Source of the DNA: Alteribacter lacisalsi
Lineage (GTDB): Bacteria; Bacillota; Bacilli; Bacillales; Salisediminibacteriaceae
Assembly: GCF_003226345.1 (NCBI RefSeq)
Contig: NZ_PDOF01000001.1
Coordinates: 248,001-312,000, forward strand
DNA: 64,000 nucleotides
Direction of reading: 5' to 3'
The notes beneath the pieces are model-generated. The model was not told the DNA's origin and made no database searches. It saw nothing but the letters and a program-made list of their open reading frames with translations. Below are positions 16,494 through 25,384 of the stretch, in pieces (the first letter of the stretch is position 1; each line of letters opens with the position of its first letter). The position numbers and the translations under genes are program-made.

Positions 16494-18569
16494 ATGGACC
16501 ATTCGGGTATTTCATCAGAAACAATTGAAAACCTCGCTGCGCATCTGACGGAATGCTCTGCCGGTTTTGATCTGGAAATGGCAATCAGTCAGATGCCTGA
16601 AACGGAACATGCCTCCCTCCTTCTTACCGTCATTGACGGCGATGGAAAGGTTCTTGAAAGCAATAGCCGTTTTCATGATGTGTTCGGTATTCTGGACCAG
16701 GAAGCAGTGAAATTGTCCACAGCGGAACTGCTCTCTGCCCTCTCATCAAATGGAACCGCTACAGGTACGGTGCATCGTGATGAATGGACCCTCCCGCTGA
16801 ATGAAGGTGAAGACAACGTAAAAATGTCCGTGGCAGCAACACCATTACATAAAGAAGAAGGGCCGGTTTTAGTTGCAGCTGTGCCTCAATGCGACCCCGG
16901 AGTGGATCTTCAGGCAGTTATAGAGAATCTTCACACCTTTGTGATGAGAATTGCCGCAGACTCCGAAAAGGGAATCACCGTGACTTATCTGGAAGGAAAA
17001 CTTGCAGGAAAAGTAGGACTCACACGGGTCACTGAGCCAGGCGTCCCTCTGTTTGACCTTATGCCGTGTGAAGACGAGCAGACGGTCAGGCATTATTATG
17101 AGCAGGCATTTGCCGGTGAGAAACAGGAATTTACGTTTAGAATTTCCCGCTTTACCCTTGCTGCTTACGTAACTTTGTTAAATGGTGAATCAGGCCGCAA
17201 AGAGGCAGTTGTATCTGTTCAGGATATTACCTCCCTTAAACAGTCTGAAAATGCAGTGGAGAGCATGGCTTTTCAGGATCCGCTGACAGGGCTTCCAAAC
17301 AGAAGACTCCTTGCGAAAGAGCTGGCTGATCTGACAGAAAATCCAAACTCCCTCCATTCTGAAACAGGCCTGATCAGTATTGATATTGATCATTTCAAAA
17401 ACATCAATGATTCAATCGGCCACACAGCAGGTGACCGTTTTATTATGATGACAGCGGAACGGCTCAGCAGACTCGTGAACACCCACAGTCTAAGCCGGAT
17501 GAAGCTGTACCACTTGGGCGGTGATGAATTTGTCATACTTGCGTCCGGTGTTGAGACATATGCCTTTGAGACTCTTCTTGAGAGGATCGACCTCCTTTTT
17601 GACGAACCCTTTCTTTATAGGGAAGGGGAGTTCCATCTGCGTGCCAGTATGGGAGCCTGTCTGATTTCTTCGTCCACAGAGCCGGACGAACTTCACAAAC
17701 ATGCGGATATGGCTTTGAATCAGTCCAAAAAAGCAGGCGGCAATCGCTACACGTTCTTCACAGGAAAGATGCAGGATGAATTTCTATACAGTGTCCGGCT
17801 TGAGAATGGCCTGCGCCAGGCTGTAAAAGACGGGGGAAAGGAATTTATCCTCTATTATCAGCCGGTTATCGATGCAGATGGTGAAAAAATTACCGGATGC
17901 GAGGCGCTGATCAGATGGAACCACCCTGAAATTGGACTTGTACCTCCGAATGATTTTATAAAAATTGCCGAGGAGAGCGGACTGATCATTCCAATTGGGG
18001 AGTGGGTGATCCGGCAGGTATGTGTGCAGATTAAGGAATGGGATGCAGCTGGTCTGGATCCGGTTACCGTATCGATCAACATCTCAAGCGAACAGTTCCA
18101 GGATGCTTCTTTTGTCGGAGATTTTATCTCAATTCTCAGGGAGGAAGACGTACCCTTCAACCGGATTCAGCTTGAGATGACCGAAAATGGTCTGATGGAG
18201 GATACGAAAGAAACCCTTCAGACACTTGCCGAACTGAAACGGAACGGGATTGCGATTGCCATTGATGATTTCGGCACAGGGTATTCTTCTCTCAGCTACT
18301 TGAAGCAGTTTGAGGTTCAGACGCTGAAGATCGACCAGTCATTTACGAAGGAGTTAACAGATAACCAGGGGGACAAGGCTATTGTGACAGCAACAATCCA
18401 GCTGGCGAAAAGCCTGGGGCTGAACGTGGTAGCTGAAGGTGTAGAAACAAAGGAAGTTTCCCTTTACTTAAAGAATCTCGGCTGTCCCCACCTGCAAGGG
18501 TTTTATTACAGCAAGCCTCTTACGCCGGTTCTATTCGAAAAGTTCATTACCCGGCCGGCAGCCCAGTAG
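16494..18569 (+). CDS. PAS-GGDEF-EAL cyclic di-GMP signalling protein
   Basis: 691-residue soluble protein predicted to make and/or hydrolyse cyclic di-GMP. The N-terminal 250 residues hold one or two PAS-like sensory segments (VIDGDGKVLESNSRFHDVFGI, split, near 45-65) with no membrane helix. The GGDEF domain has an intact GGDEF at residues 342-346. The EAL domain starts at EAL 470-472 and keeps NISSEQF, LEMTEN, DDFGTGYSS, KIDQSF and AEGVET, so phosphodiesterase activity is likely. Which activity dominates cannot be told. It has its own promoter and a GGAGGAAACC Shine-Dalgarno sequence. It sits between thrS and infC, a place usually occupied by other genes in B. subtilis. Confidence 0.93.
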   Translation: MDHSGISSETIENLAAHLTECSAGFDLEMAISQMPETEHASLLLTVIDGDGKVLESNSRFHDVFGILDQEAVKLSTAELLSALSSNGTATGTVHRDEWTLPLNEGEDNVKMSVAATPLHKEEGPVLVAAVPQCDPGVDLQAVIENLHTFVMRIAADSEKGITVTYLEGKLAGKVGLTRVTEPGVPLFDLMPCEDEQTVRHYYEQAFAGEKQEFTFRISRFTLAAYVTLLNGESGRKEAVVSVQDITSLKQSENAVESMAFQDPLTGLPNRRLLAKELADLTENPNSLHSETGLISIDIDHFKNINDSIGHTAGDRFIMMTAERLSRLVNTHSLSRMKLYHLGGDEFVILASGVETYAFETLLERIDLLFDEPFLYREGEFHLRASMGACLISSSTEPDELHKHADMALNQSKKAGGNRYTFFTGKMQDEFLYSVRLENGLRQAVKDGGKEFILYYQPVIDADGEKITGCEALIRWNHPEIGLVPPNDFIKIAEESGLIIPIGEWVIRQVCVQIKEWDAAGLDPVTVSINISSEQFQDASFVGDFISILREEDVPFNRIQLEMTENGLMEDTKETLQTLAELKRNGIAIAIDDFGTGYSSLSYLKQFEVQTLKIDQSFTKELTDNQGDKAIVTATIQLAKSLGLNVVAEGVETKEVSLYLKNLGCPHLQGFYYSKPLTPVLFEKFITRPAAQ

Positions 18570-18656
18570 CCCTTGAACTTTTGTCAGGCACTTGCAATTT
18601 TCCGTAAGCTGGGGTACACTGTTTAACGATTCAGCAAAACCTTTCAAGGGCTTTTG

Positions 18657-18686
18657 TTGACATTCAGAATTAACTTGTGCTATTCT
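18657..18686 (+). promoter_or_regulatory. infC-rpmI-rplT promoter
   Basis: TTGACA (18657-18662), 18-bp spacer, TATTCT (18681-18686) with an extended TGC element. It drives the ribosomal protein operon through its long leader. Confidence 0.8.
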
Positions 18687-18689
18687 TTT

Positions 18690-18840
18690 TAAGTGAACAA
18701 AATAAGGAAACAAAGCAAGCAGAAGCGCCCGCTTCTCACCTGATTGACGCTATAGGCAGTTGACAGGTTTTGACGTATTCTAACGATGTACTTCAGAAGT
18801 GTGGGCGTATTATGCGCTCATGCTTTTTTTGTGCAGTTTA
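18690..18840 (+). ncRNA. L20-type autoregulatory leader of infC operon
   Basis: The leader contains CAGAAGCGCCCGCTTCTCACCTG (split over the hairpin), GCAGTTGACAGGTTTT and a terminator GTGTGGGCG/CGCTCATGC followed by seven T near 18800-18831. This arrangement matches the infC leader of Bacillus, in which ribosomal protein L20 binds the leader and promotes premature termination. The match is by eye to remembered features. Confidence 0.75.
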
Positions 18841-18857
18841 TAGACGACTGCCGACAA

Positions 18858-18879
18858 AGGGGCGGAACGTTCCGCCCCT
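18858..18879. repeat. 22-bp perfect palindrome before infC
   Basis: AGGGGCGGAAC followed by its exact reverse complement GTTCCGCCCCT. It lies between the leader terminator and the infC Shine-Dalgarno sequence and has no T-run. Confidence 0.6.
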
Positions 18880-18928
18880 GAAGCAGGACTTGCTTTGATC
18901 CGGATTTATCTTTTGGAGGTGGCTCAAT

Positions 18929-19444
18929 ATTAGTAAGGATATGTTTGTTAACGATTCGATTCGTGCACGTGAAGTCCGTCTCGTCGGAGCAAACGGCGAC
19001 CAGATTGGTGTAAAGTCAAAGCGTGAAGCGTTGGAAATGGCCCAAAACGCCAACCTTGACCTTGTACTTGTCGCACCGAATGCAAAACCGCCGGTATGCC
19101 GGATTATGGATTACGGAAAATTCCGTTACGAGCAGCAGAAAAAAGAAAAAGAAGCTCGTAAAAACCAGAAAATCATTAACACAAAAGAAGTTCGTCTCAG
19201 CCCGAATATCGAGGAGCACGACTTCAACACGAAGCTGAAAAATGCTCGTAAATTCCTCAGCAAGGGTGATAAGGTAAAAGCAGCGATCCGTTTCCGCGGA
19301 CGTGCGATTACACACTCCGAGCTCGGTAAAGTTGTACTTGAGCGTCTTGCTAAAGAATGTGAGGACATCTCTTCCATTGAATCAAAACCGAAGATGGAAG
19401 GGCGCAGTATGTTTCTCATTCTTGCACCAAACAACGAAAAGTAA
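18929..19444 (+). CDS. infC: translation initiation factor IF-3 (AUU start)
   Basis: IF-3 binds the 30S subunit, prevents subunit joining and checks the start codon. 171 residues when begun at the ATT at 18929. The Shine-Dalgarno sequence GGAGGTGG (18915-18922) is placed correctly for ATT, whereas the first ATG (18941) is too far. From ATT the protein begins [18 protein letters not shown], matching the B. subtilis IF-3 N terminus. [10 protein letters not shown] and the C-terminal [15 protein letters not shown] are family landmarks. AUU starts are a known autoregulatory feature of infC. It heads the infC-rpmI-rplT operon. Confidence 0.96.
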   Translation: MSKDMFVNDSIRAREVRLVGANGDQIGVKSKREALEMAQNANLDLVLVAPNAKPPVCRIMDYGKFRYEQQKKEKEARKNQKIINTKEVRLSPNIEEHDFNTKLKNARKFLSKGDKVKAAIRFRGRAITHSELGKVVLERLAKECEDISSIESKPKMEGRSMFLILAPNNEK

Positions 19445-19569
19445 TTCTGTTTATAGAAAAAACGCCGGGCATGATGACCACGGTGTTAGAGAGACAACAA
19501 TTTGACCATTTCTTTTCACCAGACACAGACAACAACCTTTTATCTTTTAACAACAGGGAGGACTTGCAA

Positions 19570-19761
19570 ATGCCTAAAATGAAAACACACAGAGGCGCAG
19601 CAAAACGTTTCAAGAGAACGGGAACTGGCAAGCTCAAGCGTTCCCAGGGCTACACAAGCCACTTGGCACAAAACAAATCCACAAAGCAGAAGCGTCATCT
19701 TCGCAAAGCTTCCATGGTACACAAGAGCGACCAGAAGCGTATCGACGCTATGCTTCCATAG
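19570..19761 (+). CDS. rpmI: 50S ribosomal protein L35
   Basis: 63-residue highly basic protein ([20 protein letters not shown] start) of the large ribosomal subunit; the complete family sequence pattern is present through [11 protein letters not shown] at 19570 follows CAGGGAGGACTTGCAA. It is the second gene of the infC operon. Confidence 0.98.
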   Translation: MPKMKTHRGAAKRFKRTGTGKLKRSQGYTSHLAQNKSTKQKRHLRKASMVHKSDQKRIDAMLP

Positions 19762-19856
19762 GTGTAAACCTGAACAGGCAGGATGAACCTGCCGTTAAGA
19801 ACTGCGCGTTCTAATAGAAATCAACTACACGAAATATTTTCTGAGGAGGGATTACG

Positions 19857-20213
19857 ATGGCTCGAGTAAAAGGCGGTTATGTAGCACGTCGTCGTCGTAA
19901 CAAAGTATTAAAGCTTGCAAAAGGGTATCATGGTTCCAAGCACCGTTTGTTTAAATCTGCACAGGGACAGGTAATGAAGTCCCTTCAGTATGCATACCGT
20001 GACCGTAAACAGAAAAAGCGTGACTTCCGCAAACTGTGGATCACACGTATCAACGCTGCGGCACGCGTAAACGGTCTTTCCTACAACCGTTTCATGCACG
20101 GTCTTAAGCAGGCGGGAATCGAAATGAACCGTAAGATGCTTGCGGATATCGCGATTAACGATGAGCAGGGCTTTGCAGCACTTGCTGAAAAAGCAAAAGC
20201 AAACCTTAAGTAA
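19857..20213 (+). CDS. rplT: 50S ribosomal protein L20
   Basis: 118-residue rRNA-binding protein needed for early 50S assembly and, in Bacillus, the repressor of its own operon through the infC leader. It starts [20 protein letters not shown] and carries the [13 protein letters not shown]-type segment (here [20 protein letters not shown]). A GAGGAGGGATTACG Shine-Dalgarno sequence precedes the ATG. It is followed by a terminator. Confidence 0.98.
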   Translation: MARVKGGYVARRRRNKVLKLAKGYHGSKHRLFKSAQGQVMKSLQYAYRDRKQKKRDFRKLWITRINAAARVNGLSYNRFMHGLKQAGIEMNRKMLADIAINDEQGFAALAEKAKANLK

Positions 20214-20269
20214 TAAATAAACAGATAGTAAATTGAACAGGAGCGGCAGCACCTGTTTCACTTAAAACA

Positions 20270-20304
20270 AGAAAGTCACTCTCATACGGGAGTGACTTTC
20301 TTTG
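20270..20304 (+). terminator. infC-rpmI-rplT terminator
   Basis: GAAAGTCACTC pairs with GAGTGACTTTC around TCATACGG, then TTTG. Confidence 0.8.
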
Positions 20305-20349
20305 TTAGCGGGAATAAGATAGCTAAGACACACGGAAGGCGGTTCCACA

Positions 20350-20646
20350 ATGGAGCAGGCAGTTATACAGCTGTTACTCGTTTATTATGTGATTGTTAAC
20401 ACAGCCGGCTTTTTTATCATGTGGTATGATAAGCAAAAAGCACGGAAAGCCAAAAGGCGGACTTCGGAACAGGCGCTTTTTACATGGGCTAGCTTTGGTG
20501 GAGCTGCAGGTATGCTGATCTCTTCAAGACTGTTCCGTCATAAAACACAGAAAGCTGCTTTTAAAATCGGACTGCCGCTTTTTATTCTGATGCACGCAGC
20601 CCTGAGCGTTATACTTGTCTGGGCCGGCGGAGTTCTCGGACCGTAA
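20350..20646 (+). CDS. ysdA: YsdA, DUF1294 membrane protein
   Basis: 98-residue protein with two or three membrane helices. The family signature WYDKQKARKAKRRTSE near residue 25 is followed by FGGAAGMLISSRLFRHKT, both typical of DUF1294. The function is unknown. In B. subtilis ysdA follows rplT and is followed by ysdB, but here nearly 9 kb separate ysdA and ysdB. Confidence 0.88.
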   Translation: MEQAVIQLLLVYYVIVNTAGFFIMWYDKQKARKAKRRTSEQALFTWASFGGAAGMLISSRLFRHKTQKAAFKIGLPLFILMHAALSVILVWAGGVLGP

Positions 20647-20753
20647 AAAGCCGTTCCGATCAGAGTGATTTACAAAGAAATTTCCCGTTCCACATAGATT
20701 GTCTGAAGCACTCATAGAAATAGGGTAAGCGCGAGAGGAGGAGAAACAACACC

Positions 20754-21335
20754 ATGAATGATTTCATCGAAGGCATCCCGGCACTAATAGAACGAGCAGG
20801 ATGGCTGGCCCCTCTGATTTTTATTCTCCTTCATCTGATTCGACCGTTTTTATTTATTCCTGTTATTGTTCTCTGCGTTGCCGGCGGTTACTTTTTCGGA
20901 TTCTTCTATGGCAGCCTGTATTCTCTGGTCGGACTAACCCTCATGAGCTTCTCTTTTTACAAAGTGGTCGATTATTTTCCATCACTGCGGAACAGGATGT
21001 CGAACATGAAACAGAAGGTGTTTAAAAATCGTCAAATGACCCTCGGTCAGGTGATGATCCTGAGAATGCTTCCGTTTATGCACTTTCACCTTTTATCCTG
21101 GTATCTGATGGAAATGACGGATTCATTTAAGGAATATATGAAGTATTCTTTTGGCGGTTTGATTTTACCGTCATTATTATTTACTTCTTTTGGCCAGGCG
21201 ATTGGGGAACTGTCTCTTTACGGATCGCTGATCATCCTCACAGCCCTCGGTGTTGTCTTTTATCTTCTCGGACAGAACGGGCCTGTGACGTATAAATGGG
21301 AAAAGTTTTTCACCTCCCGTTCCATGTCGGATTAA
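20754..21335 (+). CDS. TVP38/TMEM64 (VTT/DedA-like) membrane protein 1
   Basis: 193-residue polytopic protein of the VTT superfamily. The family signature is seen in RPFLFIPVIVLCVAGGYFFG near residues 30-49 followed by FYGSLYSLVG, then a re-entrant segment RMLPFMHFHLLSWYL. E. coli homologues are YdjX and YdjZ. Related proteins influence lipid transport, membrane energetics or selenite sensitivity, but a reaction is not established for this branch. The start has a GAGAGGAGGAGAAAC Shine-Dalgarno region. It opens the accessory block but is closed off by a terminator from ynjB. Confidence 0.85.
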   Translation: MNDFIEGIPALIERAGWLAPLIFILLHLIRPFLFIPVIVLCVAGGYFFGFFYGSLYSLVGLTLMSFSFYKVVDYFPSLRNRMSNMKQKVFKNRQMTLGQVMILRMLPFMHFHLLSWYLMEMTDSFKEYMKYSFGGLILPSLLFTSFGQAIGELSLYGSLIILTALGVVFYLLGQNGPVTYKWEKFFTSRSMSD

Positions 21336-21339
21336 ATTT

Positions 21340-21381
21340 TAGAGTGGCTGAAGGATTTTTCTTTCAGGCACTCTTTTTTTC
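21340..21381 (+). terminator. terminator after TVP38 gene 1
   Basis: AGAGTGGCTGAA pairs with TTTCAGGCACTCT (one bulge) and is followed by a run of seven T. Confidence 0.8.
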
Positions 21382-21405
21382 ATTCCTGTATGTTAACTGT
21401 ATAAT
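21377..21405 (+). promoter_or_regulatory. promoter of the ynj-type operon
   Basis: TTTTCA (21377-21382), 17-bp spacer, consensus TATAAT (21400-21405). It overlaps the end of the preceding terminator. Confidence 0.6.
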
Positions 21406-21411
21406 GATTGT

Positions 21412-21480
21412 AGAAGTGCGGCCGCTGGTAAGCCAGCCCGCATATATCTCCTGAACGGACCGGAATGGTTCCGGTATGGA
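21412..21480 (+). promoter_or_regulatory. two-hairpin leader of the ynj-type operon
   Basis: The 90-nt leader folds into GTGCGG...GCTGGTAAGCCAGC...CCGCAT (nested stem) and ACCGGAATGGTTCCGGT (7-bp perfect stem). The second stem ends just before the AAAAGGAGTGG Shine-Dalgarno sequence. It does not match the TPP, cobalamin or SAM riboswitch cores. Its role is unknown. Confidence 0.4.
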
Positions 21481-21494
21481 AAAGGAGTGGAGAG

Positions 21495-22730
21495 ATGTCT
21501 CATAATTGGAAGCTTTTTATCGCCTCACTTGGTATCCTCTCATTTACTGCCTGTGCGGCAGCCGAAGGAGAAGACCGCGGCGCAGTAATCGAACAGGAAT
21601 GGCCGGATATTACAGAACAGGCTGAAGGAACAGAAGTCCGTCTGTACATGTGGGGCGGAGACGAGGCGATAAATAACTATATTGACAACTGGGTTACCCC
21701 GCGGGCGGAGGAAAAATACGGCTTGGAACTTTCAAGGGTGCCAATGGATGCACCGGAAGTTCTTCAGCGGCTGCAGACACAGAGACAGGCAGGACAGTCT
21801 GATGGCTCTGCCGATGTGATCTGGATTAACGGGGAAAATTTCAGAAATGCAAAAGAGCGTGATCTGCTTGCCGGGCCGTTTACCCACAGACTTCCGAACA
21901 TGGAAAACTATATTGATGAAGACAGTCTTGACTACCAGGTGGACTTCGGCACACCGGTGGAAGGCTTTGAAGCGCCGTGGGGGAAGGTGCAGTTTGTATT
22001 TAAGTATGATCGTAATTACATAGACTCACCGCCATCGACCTTAGAGGAGCTTGCTGAATGGATTGAGGAGAACCCAGGCAGGTTTACCTATCCGGAAGCC
22101 ACTGATTTTACAGGTAATGCCTTCCTGCGCCATCTCCTATATGCAGGCTATAACGAGCCTGAAGAGCTCTTGCATTCAGAACCTGGAGATGAAGCAGCGG
22201 AAAGTGCAGCAGGTGAGATGACCGATTACCTGAACCGGATTAAGCCATCGCTCTGGCGGGAGGGCCAGACCTATCCGGCAAGCCTTACGGACCTTGACCG
22301 TCTTTATCAGCGCGGAGAAGTCTGGATGACGATGGGCTATAACGAAGCGAGGGTTACTAATAAAATTGAAGATGGAACGTTTCCTGAAAGTACAGATACG
22401 TTTGTTCTGGACAGCGGATCACTCGGAAACGCACACTTTTTAGCAATTCCGTACAATGCTCCGAATACTGCGGGGGCGATGGTTCTGATCAACGATCTGC
22501 TGTCACCTGAAGCTCAGCTTGAAAAAATGAACCCGGACGGCTGGGGTGAAAATACGGTTCTGGATCTCTCGAAGCTGAGCGATGATGAACGGCAGGCGTT
22601 TGAAAATACCGACCGTGGAGATGCGGTGCTGGATGCCGGTATTCTTGATGATGCCTACCTTCCTGAACCTGACGCAGGGTTTGTACCATGGCTGGAGGAG
22701 ATATGGTTTGAGCAAGTGGTTACGCCTTAA
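21495..22730 (+). CDS. ynjB: YnjB-family ABC transporter substrate-binding lipoprotein
   Basis: 411-residue extracytoplasmic solute-binding protein of the YnjB family. It has a lipoprotein signal peptide with Cys20 in FTAC, followed by a mature domain with VRLYMWGGDEAINNYIDNWV near residue 48, ADVIWINGENFRNAKERDL and TAGAMVLINDLLSPEAQ (split features of the family). The substrate of E. coli YnjBCD is not established. I chose the ATG at 21495 (AAAAGGAGTGG at 21480-21490) because the signal peptide starts there; an in-frame ATG at 21465 is too long. It overlaps ynjC by 23 bases. Confidence 0.88.
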   Translation: MSHNWKLFIASLGILSFTACAAAEGEDRGAVIEQEWPDITEQAEGTEVRLYMWGGDEAINNYIDNWVTPRAEEKYGLELSRVPMDAPEVLQRLQTQRQAGQSDGSADVIWINGENFRNAKERDLLAGPFTHRLPNMENYIDEDSLDYQVDFGTPVEGFEAPWGKVQFVFKYDRNYIDSPPSTLEELAEWIEENPGRFTYPEATDFTGNAFLRHLLYAGYNEPEELLHSEPGDEAAESAAGEMTDYLNRIKPSLWREGQTYPASLTDLDRLYQRGEVWMTMGYNEARVTNKIEDGTFPESTDTFVLDSGSLGNAHFLAIPYNAPNTAGAMVLINDLLSPEAQLEKMNPDGWGENTVLDLSKLSDDERQAFENTDRGDAVLDAGILDDAYLPEPDAGFVPWLEEIWFEQVVTP

Positions 22731-23586
22731 AAGCCGTCGCTTGATTGTCCTAATACCGGCTTTGTTTATCGCTTTGCTTACCTTTTTTGCCATTCTGCAG
22801 GGGCTGATACTCAGCTTCCGGGACAGCTGGAATGAAAGATGGACACTGGAGGGGTATACAGCGGTGTTCAGCCATCCGTTTTTCTGGGACTCTCTCTTGT
22901 TCAGTTTTTATGTCACGACAGTGTCAACGATTCTGTCTCTTATCGTCGGAACGGCGCTGGCAAGGATTCTTTACGTGTATCTGAAAAGGCAGAACTGGAA
23001 GTGGCTTGCGTGGCTGCCGATGCTGTTTCCTCACTTTGTAGCCGCGTATTTAGTTGTTCTCTTTTTTTCACAGAGCGGATGGATGGCGTCTCTGTTTTAT
23101 CAGTCAGGCATGCTTGACGCCCCTGGCCAGTTTCCAGTCCTCACGAATGATCAGCGGGGAGTGGGGCTGATCCTGACTTATGTATGGAAGGAAGTACCTT
23201 TTGTCATGCTCATGATGCTGCCGGTTTTTTATGAGATGAATCATCGTCTCAAAGATGCGGTAACCACACTTGGAGGCGGCCGTGTCAGAAGGTTTATCGA
23301 TCTGGAGTGGCAATATCTGAAGCCGGCTCTTTTGGAAACATCGGTTATTATCTATGCGTTTATCATTGGAGCTTTTGAAGTGCCTTATCTGATCGGGGCA
23401 ACGTACCCTAAAATGCTGCCGGTTCTGTCCTATGAATGGTTTTACGGGGGAGACTGGGGGATGCGTCCGGCTGCTTATGGCATGATCACGCTTGTGAGTC
23501 TTTGTATTGTGACACTTTACTATATCGTAAGCCGAACCATTCGCAGACAGCGCAAGCGGATGCAGGAAGGGGGCGGCACAGGATGA
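22708..23586 (+). CDS. ynjC: YnjC-type ABC transporter permease 1
   Basis: 292-residue inner-membrane permease with about six helices. The family EAA-like loop is visible as DAVTTLGGGRVRRFIDLEWQ near residue 182. It forms the membrane channel with the downstream permease. The TTG at 22708 has a perfect GGAGGAG (22694-22700) and begins LSKWLRLKSRRLIVLIPAL, which is a proper membrane-protein N terminus. The longer ATG at 22582 would lie deep within ynjB and is rejected. Translational coupling to the next gene occurs through an ATGA overlap at 23583. Confidence 0.87.
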   Translation: MSKWLRLKSRRLIVLIPALFIALLTFFAILQGLILSFRDSWNERWTLEGYTAVFSHPFFWDSLLFSFYVTTVSTILSLIVGTALARILYVYLKRQNWKWLAWLPMLFPHFVAAYLVVLFFSQSGWMASLFYQSGMLDAPGQFPVLTNDQRGVGLILTYVWKEVPFVMLMMLPVFYEMNHRLKDAVTTLGGGRVRRFIDLEWQYLKPALLETSVIIYAFIIGAFEVPYLIGATYPKMLPVLSYEWFYGGDWGMRPAAYGMITLVSLCIVTLYYIVSRTIRRQRKRMQEGGGTG

Positions 23587-24386
23587 AAACAGTTAAAAAC
23601 ATCCTCAGACCTGCAGGGGCGGTCCTTTTTCTCCTGATTTTTGCTGGCCCGATCCTCCTGCTTTTTCTTCAAAGTGTGTCTTCTCCCTGGCGTTTCGGTA
23701 CACTTTTCCCAGGTGACGTTAATTTCTCCGGCTGGGGCCATGTCCTTTCCGATCCTGTCCTTCAAAATGCTTTGTGGGTAACCGTTTCTATAGGTGTGGC
23801 GGTCACATTCATTAATCTTCTCATTGCCATCCCGGCTGCAAGAGTGCTTGCTTCTTCGGAATTCAGGGGGAAATCTATGGTTGACATCATCCTGTTCATG
23901 CCGATTCTTGTACCGGTTATTGCGGTGGCGATGGGGCTGCACCTGGCTTTAATCCGACTTGGTCTGGATGACTCCTGGACGGGAGTGGTCCTCGTTCACC
24001 TGATCCCGACGGTTCCATATTCGATCCGTATTTTCAGAGCCGGTTTTGAGCGTCTGGGAAAGATGTGGGTAGAACAGGGGCGGACGCTTGGATCGGGAAC
24101 GTGGCAGACGTTTCGGCTTATTGAACTGCCGCAGCTTGCATCCAGTCTACGGGCCGCTGTTTTTCTAACACTGGTTATTTCTCTGAGTCAGTATGTTCTG
24201 ACGGTCATTATCGGGGGCGGCAGAGTCGTAACACTCCCGATGCTTTACTATCCTTACGTATCCGGCGGCAGTGATACAATTCTGGCGGCCTTCTCCATTT
24301 TGTTTGCTGTTGTGCCCCTCACAGGAGTGCTTGTGATGGAAGCGGTGATGAGACTGCTGGTGCCTTACCGCTTTTACCGTAACTAA
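23583..24386 (+). CDS. YnjC-type ABC transporter permease 2
   Basis: 267-residue permease, partner of the preceding one; E. coli fuses both halves in one YnjC polypeptide. It has about six helices, with the cytoplasmic loop EQGRTLGSGTWQTFRLIELP near residue 160. It starts with the ATG at 23583 (ATGA overlap with the stop of permease 1, with AGGAAGGGGGC upstream), while a longer start at 23436 would overlap the previous gene by 150 bp and is rejected. The ending LLVPYRFYRN is followed 17 bp later by the ATPase. Confidence 0.87.
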   Translation: MKTVKNILRPAGAVLFLLIFAGPILLLFLQSVSSPWRFGTLFPGDVNFSGWGHVLSDPVLQNALWVTVSIGVAVTFINLLIAIPAARVLASSEFRGKSMVDIILFMPILVPVIAVAMGLHLALIRLGLDDSWTGVVLVHLIPTVPYSIRIFRAGFERLGKMWVEQGRTLGSGTWQTFRLIELPQLASSLRAAVFLTLVISLSQYVLTVIIGGGRVVTLPMLYYPYVSGGSDTILAAFSILFAVVPLTGVLVMEAVMRLLVPYRFYRN

Positions 24387-24403
24387 TTTTAGGAGAGTTG
24401 CCT

Positions 24404-25384
24404 GTGCCATTCCTCGATATTAAACGATTAACAAAATATTATCATGAAGAAGCTGTCTTTCGGGATGTAAGCATGAGATTGGAAAAAGGAGACATCCTTA
24501 GTTTAGTAGGTCCTTCAGGTACCGGGAAAAGTACATTTCTTCGCTGCCTTGCAGGTCTTGAGCAGGGAACATCCGGGCAGATCATCATAGAGGGCAGGGA
24601 TATGACCAATGTAAAAGCCGAGAAAAGACCGGTGGTGCTCATGTTTCAGCAGCCGCTGCTTTTCCCCCACATGACGGTTCTGGAAAATGTGACATACGGA
24701 CTCAGGATCAGGGGAATAAGAAAAAAGGCATTGCACGAGAAGGGCAGGAGAATGCTCGGAAAAGTATCACTTTCTGACTACGCAGATCGCTACCCTTCTG
24801 AGTGCTCCGGGGGGCAGCAGCAGCGTATTGCTCTTGCGCGGGCCCTGATTATAAAGCCGGAACTGCTTCTTCTTGATGAACCATTTTCCAGCCTGGACGA
24901 ACAGCTCCGGCGGTCGCTTCGCTCCTGGGTCAGAGAGCTGCTGAAAGAAGAGAACATGACCTCGATATTTGTAACTCATGACCGTGAGGAAGCGGTTTTC
25001 ATAGGGGACAGACTCGCCATTATGGATGGGGGGAGCCTGGTTCAGATCGGGAAAACGAATGAGGTTACGAACGCTCCGGTTTCCTCCCGCGTTAGCACAC
25101 TGGCAGGAGACGGACTGAATCTCGGTTACGGGTTCGTACCGGCAGAAGACATACAGATGGTGACAGCCGGGAATGACCCGGGGGCAGAGTTTGCCCAGAT
25201 TGACGGAGTGATTGAGCGAGTATGGCATATGCACGGTGTAAGATTCGCAGAGGTAAGAACCCGAAGGCATTCTGTAAACATTCACAGTCCCAGTGAAGTC
25301 TCTGAAGGAGAACAGGTGAACCTGGTCTGGAAAAAAGGTGCCTGCCGGCCATTCAAACTGGAAAAGGACGATAACGATGCTTGA
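24404..25384 (+). CDS. ynjD: YnjD-type ABC transporter ATP-binding protein
   Basis: 326-residue ATPase that energises the importer. Walker A GPSGTGKST lies near residue 37, the signature SGGQQQRIALARAL near 138 and Walker B LLLLDEPFSSLDE near 158, with the H-loop VTHDREEA. About 100 residues beyond the core form a TOBE-like regulatory domain, longer than in the E. coli protein. GTG at 24404 has AGGAGAG seven bases upstream; an in-frame TTG at 24398 is an alternative. Its 3' end overlaps the next gene by 8 bases. Confidence 0.9.
   Translation: MPFLDIKRLTKYYHEEAVFRDVSMRLEKGDILSLVGPSGTGKSTFLRCLAGLEQGTSGQIIIEGRDMTNVKAEKRPVVLMFQQPLLFPHMTVLENVTYGLRIRGIRKKALHEKGRRMLGKVSLSDYADRYPSECSGGQQQRIALARALIIKPELLLLDEPFSSLDEQLRRSLRSWVRELLKEENMTSIFVTHDREEAVFIGDRLAIMDGGSLVQIGKTNEVTNAPVSSRVSTLAGDGLNLGYGFVPAEDIQMVTAGNDPGAEFAQIDGVIERVWHMHGVRFAEVRTRRHSVNIHSPSEVSEGEQVNLVWKKGACRPFKLEKDDNDA

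Noticed and set aside
21412-21480. TPP riboswitch before the ynj-type operon
   Set aside because: The conserved CTGAGA and ACCCTTGAACCTGA segments are absent, so thiamine transport is not supported by the leader.
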